From DASSFZ01 sp036514635 (GTDB lineage: Bacteria > Chloroflexota > Anaerolineae > Fen-1058): a stretch of 18,292 nt of DNA. Position 1 is the first letter of the stretch. Each line of letters opens with the position of its first letter. Where the stretch lies: the NCBI GenBank assembly GCA_036514635.1, contig DATBWU010000161.1, positions 1 to 18,292 on the forward strand, read 5' to 3'. The position numbers were made by a program, and so were the translations under genes. This document shows, one piece after another, positions 1 to 8,624 of this stretch. The notes beneath the pieces are model-generated. The model was not told the origin of the DNA, did not search any database, and was given only the letters and a program-made list of their open reading frames with translations.

Positions 1-13
1 AGGTGAGCGCGTA

Positions 14-129
14 CAGATCAGTAATGTATATTGACGACAGTGACAGTCAACACGTTACTCAGTTCTGAGTTGGTAGAGTTGCGAAGGCTGCTGGCTACGA
101 GCGGTGAGGCGCGAGATTGGCTGCGCTAA
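14..129 (+). repeat. Repeat copy 1: conserved 25-nt box plus decayed 5' gene fragment
   Basis: This stretch opens with the box gatcagtaatgtatattgac, which recurs near 7621 and 8598, and it aligns with 7621-7713 over about 75 nt. Two overlapping plus-strand readings are possible. An ATG at 24 gives a 14-codon ORF (MYIDDSDSQHVTQF, stop at 66-68). A TTG at 31 gives a 32-residue peptide containing ELVELRRLL, stop at 127-129. Compared with copy 2, the second frame differs mostly by synonymous changes (GAG/GAA, TTG/CTG, CGA/CGG, AGG/CGG, CTG/TTG), which suggests it once coded. GTAATGT..TTGAC and GTCAA..ACGTTAC can also pair as an imperfect hairpin. I infer a truncated gene start; the family is not identified with confidence. 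Bases 1-166 hold nothing else I can recognise. Confidence 0.6.
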
Positions 130-166
130 CCCTACTTTATCAGATCTCCTTTGATTCTGTCATCGC

Positions 167-379
167 TTATCCTTCTTCAAACTCGGTGCTATTGACCGAT
201 ACAAGCGGCAGACCTAAGTTCCGCAGCCGTGCCAGCAGGCCATACAGGGCTGCCTGGTCAACGACCGTTCCCGACAGAATGGTCTCGTCCTGTTCGGTAT
301 GTCTGAGGGTCAAGCCCTCGAACCATTCCGACCAGTTCTGATCGATCCGCCCCTTGACCGATATCTCAACGTGTAGCAT
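167..379 (-). CDS. Conserved 70-aa protein linked to ABC exporter
   Basis: This is a 70-residue soluble protein with no signal peptide or membrane segment. It begins with a short beta-rich stretch (MLHVEISVKGRID), continues with WSEWFEGLTL, and ends with VDQAALYGLLARLRNLGLPL. From memory, similar small proteins with the pattern WFEGLT...DQAALHGLL..LRDLGLPL recur beside ABC transporter genes in Chloroflexota and other Gram-positive-type bacteria. No biochemical role is known to me. It lies 21 bp downstream of the second permease on the same strand, so it is probably the last gene of the export operon. The ATG at 379 follows a purine-rich GGGAAGTGAG. The association suggests an accessory or regulatory role in the transporter, but that is inference. 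Confidence 0.8.
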   Translation of the reverse strand: MLHVEISVKGRIDQNWSEWFEGLTLRHTEQDETILSGTVVDQAALYGLLARLRNLGLPLVSVNSTEFEEG

Positions 380-400
380 AACTCACTTCCCGGAAGGCCA

Positions 401-1624
401 TTACTCGAACTTGAAGCGCCGCGCCCCGACCCCGAAAAAGACAACCGACAGACCCAGCAGTATCCCGGCTGGCAGCCACACGCCTTCCAGGCCCATACCG
501 CGCTGCAACACGTTGAGCATGCCCTGCCGCGCCCAGTAATGCGGCGTGACCATGTTAAGCCCCATGATCTGGATGCTGTCGTTGATGGAGCCGCTGATCA
601 CGGCCAGCACCAGCACAACCAGGATGGTCAGCCCGCCGGCCTGGTTTTCGTTTTTTACCAAGGACGCCACCAAAATCCCCAGTGTAGCCGCGCTGAGAGC
701 TGTCGCCAGGATGATCACGGCCAAAGCCAGCGGGGAGTTGCCCAGCGACATATTGAATACCCAACTGCTCACCAGCAGCACGAAGAGCATTTGCCCGATG
801 GCGATGAAGAAGAACGGCAGCATCTTGCCCGCCAGGATCACCGCTTTGCTGGCCGGAGTGACCAGCAGGCGGCGCAGTGAACCCAGGCTGCGCTCCTCCA
901 CCACTGCCGTGGCGATGTGCGAAAGCAGGAAGAACAGGAACATGAGCGTGTAGCCAGGAACCAACCCGCCCAGGCGTGTCGCTTCGATGGGGTTGGCCGA
1001 AACCGATACGGCTTCCTTCTCCAAATCAATCAGGGGATTGTCAATCGCCTCGTTGACCTGTTTGGCTATCACAGCTTTCACTCCCGCTCGGATGAAGGTG
1101 TCGAAATCGAAGCTGCTGGTCCCGCCAAGGTCGCCCGTTTTGATGTCGAAGACCATCTTCGACATCTCGCGCTCGACCGAGGCATCCACCAGCATTTTGC
1201 TCAGGGCGGCTTTCACCAACCCACTGACCAACCCGGCATTGCTCTGCCGCGCCGGGTCGATGATCACCCAGATGGTGCCACCCGCCTCGGTTTTGGCCGC
1301 CTCGCTGAAATCCGCCGGGATGACCACCGCCGCCATGCGCTCACCCTGGCCCACTCGTCGGTCGGCCTCTGCCTGAGTATCCACGAGTTCCAATTCCAGG
1401 TTGGGTGAATTGTCCAGCAGCTTGATCACATCGGCGCCGAGATCGCCTCGATCTTCGTTGGCCGCGAAGACCGTGAAGACAGGGGTGTTGCCGCCGAACA
1501 CGCTGCCCAGAATAGCGATGAAGGCAAACGGCACCAGCAGGATCGTCAGCCAGTTGCCCGGAACTTGCAGCCACAGGCGCGTTTCCTTGTAGGCAATCGC
1601 CAGGATTTGTTTGATCGTCAACAT
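401..1624 (-). CDS. ABC-2 type transporter permease (second subunit)
   Basis: This 407-residue integral membrane protein has the ABC-2 permease layout. One N-terminal helix (about residues 21-42) is followed by a large extracytoplasmic domain (about 45-222). Five hydrophobic segments then follow at about 226-245, 265-290, 297-320, 329-348 and 380-400. Between the first two of these is the cytoplasmic stretch VVEERSLGSLRRLLVTPASK, typical of the coupling helix region of ABC2_membrane_3-type permeases. It would pair with the upstream permease and the ATPase at 2914-3906 to form an exporter. The ribosome site AGGAGG lies 6 nt before the ATG, and its first bases are the TAG stop of the preceding gene, so translation is probably coupled. 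The substrate cannot be told from sequence; drug, lipid or peptide export are all possible. Confidence 0.9.
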   Translation of the reverse strand: MLTIKQILAIAYKETRLWLQVPGNWLTILLVPFAFIAILGSVFGGNTPVFTVFAANEDRGDLGADVIKLLDNSPNLELELVDTQAEADRRVGQGERMAAVVIPADFSEAAKTEAGGTIWVIIDPARQSNAGLVSGLVKAALSKMLVDASVEREMSKMVFDIKTGDLGGTSSFDFDTFIRAGVKAVIAKQVNEAIDNPLIDLEKEAVSVSANPIEATRLGGLVPGYTLMFLFFLLSHIATAVVEERSLGSLRRLLVTPASKAVILAGKMLPFFFIAIGQMLFVLLVSSWVFNMSLGNSPLALAVIILATALSAATLGILVASLVKNENQAGGLTILVVLVLAVISGSINDSIQIMGLNMVTPHYWARQGMLNVLQRGMGLEGVWLPAGILLGLSVVFFGVGARRFKFE

Positions 1625-1633
1625 GGCTTCCTC

Positions 1634-2896
1634 CTAATCCAATGGATCAAAGCGCCAGACGCCGAGTCCGAAAAAGACCGCCGCGAACAGCAGCAGTACG
1701 CCGATCTCGGGCAGCACCTGCGCCAGCCCCTGGCCGCGCACCAGCAAATCCTGGTAAGCCGTCATGGCCCAGGTGTGGGGGATGAAGTAGCTGATCGTCC
1801 GCAGCAACGGTGGGAAGAAATCGGGCGAGAACAGGCAGCCGCCCAGCAGTGCGCCGATCACCAGCGGCGCGGAAATGGCCGACATAGGGAACTTGACCGC
1901 TGACGCCAGCATACCGAGGCAGGCCACGGTCGTCGCCAGAGCAACGCACACCAAGATGAAGGCCAGCGGGTCTGTGCCCAGATCAAGCCGGAACATTGAG
2001 CTGGTGGCCAGGAACAGCACCAAAATCTGCGCCAGGCTGACCACCAGGCCGTAGAGCAGTTTCCCCGCCAGCAGGCTGGGCGTGCTCACTGGCGACGAGC
2101 GCAGGCGGCGCAGAATGCCGTTGCGTTTCTCCTCGGTGCTCCAGCCAGCCATGAAACCCGCCACCAAGAAGACGAACATCACCGTGTAGCCCGGGATACT
2201 CTGTTGCAAAGGAGTAGGCGGTTTGCGGTCGATGGAATTGGAGGGTGAGATCTGTGTGAAGGCGATGGCCGATTTTAAGTCTGTTGTGGACGATCTGGCG
2301 GTCGCGCCGGCTACGGCATCTTTGACATTCTCCGGCGCGATGGAGGTCAGGTCTTTCATATCTTGCTGGCCTTGCATGACCTGTTTCTCCAGGCTGATCG
2401 AGATGGCCGCACCCTTGATCACGCCCTGCACCTGATCTCTCAGGTTGACGTCACCCGCCGGGTCGTAGAGTAGCGTCACAATCGTCTGTTTGCTCTGCGC
2501 GTAGGCTTCGGACAGGCCCTTGGGGATCAGCAGCGCCAGCGTGCGGGCCGATGCCTTCAGTTGGGCGCGGGCGATCTTTTCATCGCAGGCCGGGCCGGGG
2601 GCGGCGCAGTCGGGATCGCTATCCAGTTGAACCTTGTTGGCATCTTCGACAGGCAGGTTGCGCTCGACGCGAAAACTCTCGTCGAGGGTTTCGATCAAAT
2701 CTTGCGCCTGTTGGCCGCCATCGTAGTCAATCACCAGCAGGGGCCGGTCTTCGTCGCCGGTGGCGGCCGCCCCGCCGGTGTAGGCCGAGCCAATGGGGAT
2801 GATGAAAGCCAACGGCATGAGCAGCAAGATCAGGATCAAGCCCTTTTCGCGAAACAGGCGCTTGTTTTCAGTGAGAAATATCGCCAGGATTTTCAT
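1634..2896 (-). CDS. ABC-2 type transporter permease (first subunit)
   Basis: This 420-residue permease is a paralogue of the next gene. It has one N-terminal helix (about 20-38), an extracytoplasmic domain of about 190 residues, then the coupling segment STEEKRNGILRRLRSSPVST and five or so C-terminal helices. The external domain contains the pair CAAPGPAC, two cysteines close enough to form a disulfide, which the second permease lacks. A strong ribosome site (AAGGAGG) sits 7 nt before the ATG. The gene lies 17 bp after the ATPase and 9 bp before the second permease, as expected for one transcript. Two different permeases suggest a heterodimeric membrane part. The cargo is unknown. Confidence 0.9.
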   Translation of the reverse strand: MKILAIFLTENKRLFREKGLILILLLMPLAFIIPIGSAYTGGAAATGDEDRPLLVIDYDGGQQAQDLIETLDESFRVERNLPVEDANKVQLDSDPDCAAPGPACDEKIARAQLKASARTLALLIPKGLSEAYAQSKQTIVTLLYDPAGDVNLRDQVQGVIKGAAISISLEKQVMQGQQDMKDLTSIAPENVKDAVAGATARSSTTDLKSAIAFTQISPSNSIDRKPPTPLQQSIPGYTVMFVFLVAGFMAGWSTEEKRNGILRRLRSSPVSTPSLLAGKLLYGLVVSLAQILVLFLATSSMFRLDLGTDPLAFILVCVALATTVACLGMLASAVKFPMSAISAPLVIGALLGGCLFSPDFFPPLLRTISYFIPHTWAMTAYQDLLVRGQGLAQVLPEIGVLLLFAAVFFGLGVWRFDPLD

Positions 2897-2913
2897 CGCG
2901 GCCTCCTTATTGG

Positions 2914-3906
<993 letters not shown>

Positions 3907-3939
3907 TGGACTTCTCCTTTGTTCTTCGATTAACTCACG

Positions 3940-4052
3940 TTACGCAGAAGTCTGTCTCACCGCCGAGAACGCGGAGAGCGCAGAGTGGATTTTCTGTGTA
4001 AGACTCAGCGTTCTCTGCGCCCTCTGCGGTAAAATCCTTTTCGACTGCGTAA
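3940..4052. repeat. Palindromic intergenic repeat, 'CTCTGCG' family, full copy
   Basis: The element of about 113 bp is bounded by perfect 8-bp inverted ends, TTACGCAG (3940-3947) and CTGCGTAA (4045-4052). Inside is a long imperfect hairpin: caccgccgagaacgcggaga on the left, and cagcgttctctgcg plus cctctgcggt on the right. Related copies lie at 9704-9787 and 11276-11350. It carries no ORF of its own and looks like a non-autonomous palindromic element. It lies between the 193-aa protein gene and the ABC ATPase gene, so its RNA hairpin could attenuate or separate their transcripts. Confidence 0.8.
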
Positions 4053-4061
4053 GGCGAGTGA

Positions 4062-4643
4062 TCAACTCTGTTCGGCTTTCCCAAAGAGCTGGCGCTTATC
4101 GAACCACGGCTTGACGAGCAGATACGCGCCGAGGATGATGAGGAAGATGGCCCCCTCGATTTGGACATTCCCGAACAACTCCAGAATGCCGCTCACCAAT
4201 GAGACCACGCCGAGAAACGTGGTGAAGCCGCTCATCTTGATCCCGTTGAAGTAGCGCGCCGCGTTCAGTCCCAACATGATCATGCCGACGCCGATCGACC
4301 ACAGCCCTTTGGGAACCGTTTCGTCGGGGACGAGGGCAAACCCGCCCAGCATGATCAGGAACAGTCCCCAGCCGATGTTTTCCAGGCGCTTGTTCAGGGC
4401 GGCCTTTTCGGGATTTTGAACGACTGCCGGTTGCGCCGCCTGAGTGGCTTGCTGCTCGCCGCTTCCGGCGGTGGCCAGCAACACGATGCCCACGCTCCCC
4501 AGAGCGACGGCTGGCACCCAGGGCATGTTTTGATCGCCGACCTGGAACATCAGATTCTCCGGCGGCAAGACAATGTTCAGCACGCCGAGCACCGCCGCCA
4601 GGATCAGGCAGATAATCCCCCAGATCAATCGTGGCCTGTTCAT
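4062..4643 (-). CDS. Six-helix membrane protein of unknown function
   Basis: The gene encodes 193 residues with about six hydrophobic helices: 7-27, 44-61, 91-107, 115-131, 138-158 and 163-179. Between helices 2 and 3 is a polar, Gln/Ala-rich loop (about 62-88). There is no cleavable signal peptide and no motif I recognise. The ATG follows AAAGGAAA. It is on the same strand as the ABC genes downstream and the LuxR regulator upstream, so it may belong to either unit or be transcribed alone. It could help assemble the exporter, but nothing in the sequence proves this. Confidence is high that it is a real membrane protein and low on its role. Confidence 0.75.
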   Translation of the reverse strand: MNRPRLIWGIICLILAAVLGVLNIVLPPENLMFQVGDQNMPWVPAVALGSVGIVLLATAGSGEQQATQAAQPAVVQNPEKAALNKRLENIGWGLFLIMLGGFALVPDETVPKGLWSIGVGMIMLGLNAARYFNGIKMSGFTTFLGVVSLVSGILELFGNVQIEGAIFLIILGAYLLVKPWFDKRQLFGKAEQS

Positions 4644-4754
4644 GTTCGTTTCCTTTCTCAGGCGCGGGCCTCTGCAACGAAGCGGAGGTCCATTCGGATC
4701 GACTCGTGTTAGTTGTGAATTCGCCTTCAGTGTAGCGCGGAGAGGGGAAACGTC

Positions 4755-4784
4755 ATCACCCGCTGCGGGTAATCAGCGGGTGAT
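4755..4784. terminator. Perfect 10-bp inverted repeat downstream of LuxR gene
   Basis: ATCACCCGCT (4755-4764) and AGCGGGTGAT (4775-4784) are perfect inverted arms around a 10-nt loop, about 30 bp after the regulator's stop codon. There is only a weak T-tract on the minus-strand 3' side, so a classic intrinsic terminator is uncertain; transcript-end stabilisation is equally possible. Confidence 0.45.
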
Positions 4785-4815
4785 TGGGTGGGTGACGGGT
4801 GGTCCGGGGGAGGAA

Positions 4816-7455
4816 TCAGGCGAGCAGGCCGAGTTCCCTGGCCTTGGTGATGGCCTGTTGGCGCGAGTTGACGCCCAGCTTGCCGTAGATGCTCTTGAGG
4901 TGAGCCTTGACGGTGTTGGCCGACACGTACAGGACTTGGGCGATCTCCTGGTTCGTCTGGCTGTGGGCGAGCCGGCGCAGGACTTCCAGCTCGCGCTCGC
5001 TGAGCGGCTCGACCAGTGGTTGGATGCGTGGAGGTGCTGCCCGGCCCTTGTACCCGGCCAGCCTGAACGCAGCCAACAGCTTGCCAATGTACTCTGTCGC
5101 AATGTGTTGTGAGGCCGCTTCCCGCAGCAGGGTCGCCATCGGTTCGCCCAGATCGACGAACGTGCGAACATAGCCCTCTGGCTCGGCCAGCATCAGAGCT
5201 TCACTCAAGAAAGTGAGTGCTTCATCGGATGTGGGTGCAGCCAATGCTTGCAGCGCGCGTGTCTCGACGATGGCATTCTGCACTCCGGCGCGGGTGATTC
5301 GCTCATGGCGCGCCGTTAACAACTCGGCACACGCGGCGCGTTGTCCTTGCCTGAGAAGCCACTGAGCCTGCGCTGAACTGAGCACAAGATAATCGGGAAG
5401 CGTCTCCACTCTATCCAGCGCGGGGAATTGCTCGATCAGTTGAGCAGCGGTGTCGAGATCGTTTCCCAGCAACGCGATCAAAGCGTGGTATCCCAGCGCA
5501 TACCAGTGCGCAGACGGAGATAGGCCGGGCTGCTCTGCCAGGCGAGAACTTTCTTGAATTGCCGCCTGCGCCGCAGAGATGTCGCCCTGAGCCTGCTTGA
5601 TCAAGGCCAACGTGCGATAACTCGCCAACAAAACCTCGACGTTGCCGCTGCGCCGGCTGAACTCGATTCCGCCTTGGGCCAGATGAGCAGCGGCTTCGAG
5701 ATCGTTCCACTCGTAGAGCAGGCGAGCCAGATCGACTTGCCCCAGGGCCGCGACCGGAAGTTGCCCACTCTCATCGATCACTTGGCGATAAGCGTCAGCC
5801 GCGCGGTGCAATTTACCGCGCGCTGCTTCGATTCTGCACAAGAACACGTTGGCCGTCGCTTCGACATAGTTGTTCTCCGACCGATGTGCCGCCTCGCGCG
5901 CTTCGGTGAGCATCTGCTGCGCCCCGGCCAAATGACCGACATACCAGTAGGCCATGCCCAGGTTCATCGCCACGATGCTACGCGATCCCCAATCATCCTG
6001 CGGCAGAAGCGCCAGCGCGCGCTGCGATAGTTCGACCACGCGACGGCCATTGCCTCGGACGCGTGCGATGTATGCTTGCGCGGCGGCGATTTCGCCCAGA
6101 AAGACCGGATCGTTCTGCGCGGCCTGCTCGGCTTGCTGCAAACAGAACTCAGCCGGGTCGAGCTGCGCGGCGAGGATCAACGGCCAACTGTATTCGTAAC
6201 ACAACCGCGGTCGGGCGTGCACGAAATCTTCTGGTAGTGCTCGATACCAGTTCAGCAGCGTGACGACCTCGCCGCGCTTCAGCATGTCCGAGCCGATGCG
6301 CAGTAGGAGATCGGCGGCTCGCTCCCAATCGGATGCAGCTAAAGCGTGGCGGATGGCATCGGCGCGGAAGCCGTTGGCTGCGTACCACTGGCTGGCCCGT
6401 CGATGCAACTGATTCACCGTGTGACCAGACTCAACGTGCAGGCGGTGATGCAACAGATCGACAAAGAGATGATGATAGCGATACCACTCGCGCGTCTGAT
6501 CGAGCGGTATGATGAAGAGATTGGCCTGCTCCAAAGCACACAGCATGTCGCGGCTGTTGCCCCGGTCGACTACCGCATCACACAGGGGCGCGGTAAGACG
6601 ATCGAGGATGGAGGTCTTGAGCAGGAAATCCTGCACATCGGCAGGTTGGCGCTGGAACACTTCATCCATCAAATAGTCCAGGACGTAGCGGTTGCTGCCG
6701 GTGAACGATTCGACCCACTGCTTGACGTCGGCGTGACCGCGCAAGGATAAAGCGAGAAGCTGCAGACCGGCGATCCATCCTTCGGTGCGCTGCTGAAGCG
6801 CAGCCAGGTCATCGGGGGCAAGTTCCGTCTGCGCGACCCGTCGCATAAAGTCGGCCGTCTCTTCGGTAGTAAACTGCAGGTCGGCCTGCCGAATCTCCAC
6901 GATCTGTCCGCGCGCTCGCAGGCGGGAAAGCGGCAAAAGGGGATCCTCGCGGGTGATGAGGACCAGATGCATCTGGGGCGGCTGATGCTCCAGAAGGAAA
7001 GCCAATTGCTGGTGAACCGGCGGCGTGTCGATCAAATGATAGTCGTCGAGGACGAGGGCAAACGGAGAGGATACGGACGCAATCTCGTTGATGAGGGAAG
7101 TGAGCAGCGCTTCGGGAGGCGGCGGCTGTGGACTCTGCATCATTGCCTGAGTGCCACGGCCGATAGCGGGGTCAATCTGCCGCAGCGCTGCGATAAGGTA
7201 AGTAAAGAAACGTGCCGGGTCACCGTCTCCCTCGTCAAGAGAGAGCCAGGCAAGTGGAAAACCATGCCCAGCGTCGCTCGTGTGCCACTCGCTCACGAGT
7301 GTGGTCTTGCCGAATCCAGCAGGCGCAGAGATGAGGGTAAGAGGGTGTGTCAGCCCCTCGCTCACACGTGCAGTGAGGCGCAGGCGCGGGACGAGGCCGG
7401 GACGCGCCGGCGGGATATAGAGTTTTGTGCTGAGGAGGAGCCCAGAGGCGGACAC
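4816..7455 (-). CDS. MalT-like ATP-binding LuxR family transcriptional regulator
   Basis: This is an 879-residue STAND-type regulator counted from a GTG at 7455. An N-terminal NTPase carries Walker A SAPAGFGKTT (43-52) and Walker B FALVLDDYH (132-140). Long helical repeat (TPR-like) segments follow, then a C-terminal LuxR HTH (about 818-879: LSERELEVLRRLA...TNQEIA...SANTVKAHLKSIYGKL). Proteins of this plan (MalT, LAL regulators) oligomerise on binding an inducer plus ATP and activate promoters. An ATG at 7518 would add 21 residues, but GTG 7455 is better: GGAGG sits 6 nt before it, homologues begin near LLSTKLYIPPARP, and a promoter-like pair overlaps the extension. Target genes are unknown. 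The co-directional exporter region downstream is a candidate, while the TA pair is less likely. Confidence 0.92.
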   Translation of the reverse strand: MSASGLLLSTKLYIPPARPGLVPRLRLTARVSEGLTHPLTLISAPAGFGKTTLVSEWHTSDAGHGFPLAWLSLDEGDGDPARFFTYLIAALRQIDPAIGRGTQAMMQSPQPPPPEALLTSLINEIASVSSPFALVLDDYHLIDTPPVHQQLAFLLEHQPPQMHLVLITREDPLLPLSRLRARGQIVEIRQADLQFTTEETADFMRRVAQTELAPDDLAALQQRTEGWIAGLQLLALSLRGHADVKQWVESFTGSNRYVLDYLMDEVFQRQPADVQDFLLKTSILDRLTAPLCDAVVDRGNSRDMLCALEQANLFIIPLDQTREWYRYHHLFVDLLHHRLHVESGHTVNQLHRRASQWYAANGFRADAIRHALAASDWERAADLLLRIGSDMLKRGEVVTLLNWYRALPEDFVHARPRLCYEYSWPLILAAQLDPAEFCLQQAEQAAQNDPVFLGEIAAAQAYIARVRGNGRRVVELSQRALALLPQDDWGSRSIVAMNLGMAYWYVGHLAGAQQMLTEAREAAHRSENNYVEATANVFLCRIEAARGKLHRAADAYRQVIDESGQLPVAALGQVDLARLLYEWNDLEAAAHLAQGGIEFSRRSGNVEVLLASYRTLALIKQAQGDISAAQAAIQESSRLAEQPGLSPSAHWYALGYHALIALLGNDLDTAAQLIEQFPALDRVETLPDYLVLSSAQAQWLLRQGQRAACAELLTARHERITRAGVQNAIVETRALQALAAPTSDEALTFLSEALMLAEPEGYVRTFVDLGEPMATLLREAASQHIATEYIGKLLAAFRLAGYKGRAAPPRIQPLVEPLSERELEVLRRLAHSQTNQEIAQVLYVSANTVKAHLKSIYGKLGVNSRQQAITKARELGLLA

Positions 7456-7473
7456 CGGTTGCCTCCAACTGCA

Positions 7474-7501
7474 ATTGTAACCGAAGAATGGCCAATGTCC
7501 A
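7474..7501 (-). promoter_or_regulatory. Putative sigma70-type promoter of the LuxR gene
   Basis: On the minus strand a TGGACA (-35, 7496-7501) and a TACAAT (-10, 7474-7479) are separated by 16 bp. Each matches five of six consensus bases. The -10 box lies 18 nt before the GTG at 7455, which leaves room for the GGAGG site and a very short leader. If real, transcription starts inside the N-terminal extension implied by the ATG at 7518, ruling that start out. Confidence 0.4.
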
Positions 7502-7620
7502 GACCTCTGGGATTTCACTTGTCCACGTCAGACTTGATCTCGCTCAGCGAGGTCGCCTCGACGCCAGGCGCGATTGCCAGTGTTGGCGAGCGCCGACATT
7601 TATGAGAATCTGCAAGACTG

Positions 7621-7713
7621 GATCAGTAATGTATATTGACGATCGTACCGGTCAACACATTATCCAATTTTGAACTGCTGGAGTTGCGGCGGTTGCTGCT
7701 GACAGCAAAGTAG
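7621..7713 (+). repeat. Repeat copy 2: conserved box plus decayed 5' gene fragment
   Basis: The box gatcagtaatgtatattgac is shared exactly with copies at 18-37 and 8598-8619. From the ATG at 7629 a 14-codon ORF reads MYIDDRTGQHIIQF, against MYIDDSDSQHVTQF in copy 1; both end in QF and TGA. In the +1 frame, from a TTG at 7636, it reads VNTLSNFELLELRRLLLTAK with stop at 7711-7713, parallel to VNTLLSSELVELRRLLATSG in copy 1. The helical, Leu/Arg-rich ending recalls the start of small N-terminal adaptor (effector-associated) domains, but this is a weak resemblance. Left flanks differ between copies, so the element seems to begin at gatcag. It lies between the LuxR gene and the toxin stop; bases 7502-7620 hold nothing else recognisable. 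Confidence 0.6.
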
Positions 7714-7724
7714 AGCGAATCCAA

Positions 7725-8099
7725 TCAACGGAACTCCGAAAGGTAGCGGACGGTGTTGCGCATCTCGTCAGCGGCTACTGTATCGAGAAAGCGAATCAGG
7801 CGGCGTATGAACTCGCCCAACTCGCGATTGCGGAATTGCTCGGAGATGAGGGTGCCTGCATGATCGCGCCCAGCTTCTGTCCAGCGTTGAGCCATCGGGG
7901 AAAAGTCGCGGTCATTATTCGTTAGCAAAGTCATGCCAAGTTCGGTCGCCCGCGCCAGAATCACTTCGTCAAGGGCGGCGCCAAAACCATCCTCAATCGC
8001 GCTCCGACAATCGTAGCCGCGCTGGCGCAACGCAGGAACGCTGCGCGTGGTGAGGTCTGCATCGACGTAGAGCGCGACGAATAAGCGATCGTCACTCAT
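7725..8099 (-). CDS. DUF5615 PIN-like toxin of a toxin-antitoxin pair
   Basis: This 124-residue protein has the DUF5615 PIN-like pattern: an N-terminal strand with acidic residues (LYVDADLTTR, D13/D15), a helix with LDEVILARATELG (D44/E45), then TLLTNNDRDF (D63/D65) and HAGTLIS. PIN-like proteins of this kind are predicted Mg2+-dependent ribonucleases that act as toxins with a DUF433 partner. The ATG overlaps the antitoxin stop in an ATGA, the usual order (antitoxin first) with coupled translation. All the acidic positions expected of the fold appear present, so it is probably active. Enzymatic activity is family inference, not shown here. Confidence 0.88.
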   Translation of the reverse strand: MSDDRLFVALYVDADLTTRSVPALRQRGYDCRSAIEDGFGAALDEVILARATELGMTLLTNNDRDFSPMAQRWTEAGRDHAGTLISEQFRNRELGEFIRRLIRFLDTVAADEMRNTVRYLSEFR

Positions 8100-8470
8100 G
8101 AATTGTCGTCGCGAGCCCTGGTATGGCGGATGTTCTGCGCGGCAATCACGGCATCGATCTCAGCGCGATGGTCATAGTAGTAGCTGAACGCGGCATGAAC
8201 CTGGGCTGCACTCAGATCGGGGTACGCCTCCAGGACATCCTCTACCGTATCGCCCTGTTTGTGCATGGCTGCCAGCACCCAGACCGGGATGCGCGTTCCT
8301 GCAATGCAAGCATCGCCACCCTGCACACCCGGTCGCCGTTCGATATGCCGGGATGGTTGCGAGGTGATCTCATCAATGATCTCTTCCACGCTCTGCTGCC
8401 GCGTTCGCGCTAGCTGTTCGACGCGTTTGTAAGTGTCTGACGGAAGGGTCACAGTATGCATTTCGCCCAT
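8096..8470 (-). CDS. DUF433 antitoxin with N-terminal ribbon-helix-helix-like segment
   Basis: This is a 124-residue protein. Residues 1-35 (MHTVTLPSDTYKRVEQLART then SVEEIIDEI) resemble a ribbon-helix-helix DNA-binding unit. Residues 50-115 are a DUF433 domain, with GGDACIAGTRIPVWVLA, then TVEDVLEAYPDLSAAQVHAAFSYY. DUF433 proteins are antitoxins that neutralise DUF5615 PIN-like toxins. The chosen ATG (8470) has GGAGGAG 7 nt upstream; an upstream start at 8566 would add 32 residues lacking domain similarity. The gene overlaps the toxin by four bases. The extra DNA-binding-like segment suggests the antitoxin represses its own promoter, which is inference. Confidence 0.88.
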   Translation of the reverse strand: MGEMHTVTLPSDTYKRVEQLARTRQQSVEEIIDEITSQPSRHIERRPGVQGGDACIAGTRIPVWVLAAMHKQGDTVEDVLEAYPDLSAAQVHAAFSYYYDHRAEIDAVIAAQNIRHTRARDDNS

Positions 8471-8504
8471 AGGAACACTCCTCCGGCTGCTATGGTAGTT
8501 GGGA

Positions 8505-8510
8505 ATTATA
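8505..8510 (-). promoter_or_regulatory. Candidate -10 box of the toxin-antitoxin operon
   Basis: A perfect TATAAT on the minus strand lies 34 nt before the antitoxin ATG at 8470. No good -35 box is found 16-18 bp upstream; a TTGACT is present only 4 bp away. A promoter relying on an activator, or chance, are both possible. Confidence 0.3.
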
Positions 8511-8595
8511 GCGAAGTCAAGTCGGCACGCAGGACTAATGCCGAGTCTGATTGAGGGGGATCGCAATAGGTAAACTGGTGACGAGGGGTGAGGTT

Positions 8596-8624
8596 CAGAT
8601 CAGTAATGTATATTGACGACCGTG
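8596..8624 (+). repeat. Repeat copy 3: box forming the end of the L,D-transpeptidase gene
   Basis: The 25 bases 8596-8620 are identical to 14-38 and share 22 bases with 7621-7642. Similarity stops around 8624, where the transpeptidase coding sequence takes over. Read on the minus strand, the box supplies the final codons (VVNIHY) and the TGA stop (8600-8602) of that gene. On the plus strand the copy reads MYIDDR from ATG 8606 and then diverges, so it is a truncated copy. Confidence 0.65.

Noticed and set aside
18..68. Minus-strand coding of the repeat (VNIHY ending) as a conserved peptide
   Set aside because: All frames look similar between two copies that are about 70% identical; the synonymous pattern favours the plus-strand +1 frame instead. 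Only copy 3 is in a real minus-strand gene.
539..1408. Long plus-strand open frames opposite the ABC permease
   Set aside because: They are antisense to a clear permease gene, have His/Gln/Arg-rich composition typical of high-GC shadow frames and lack ribosome sites.
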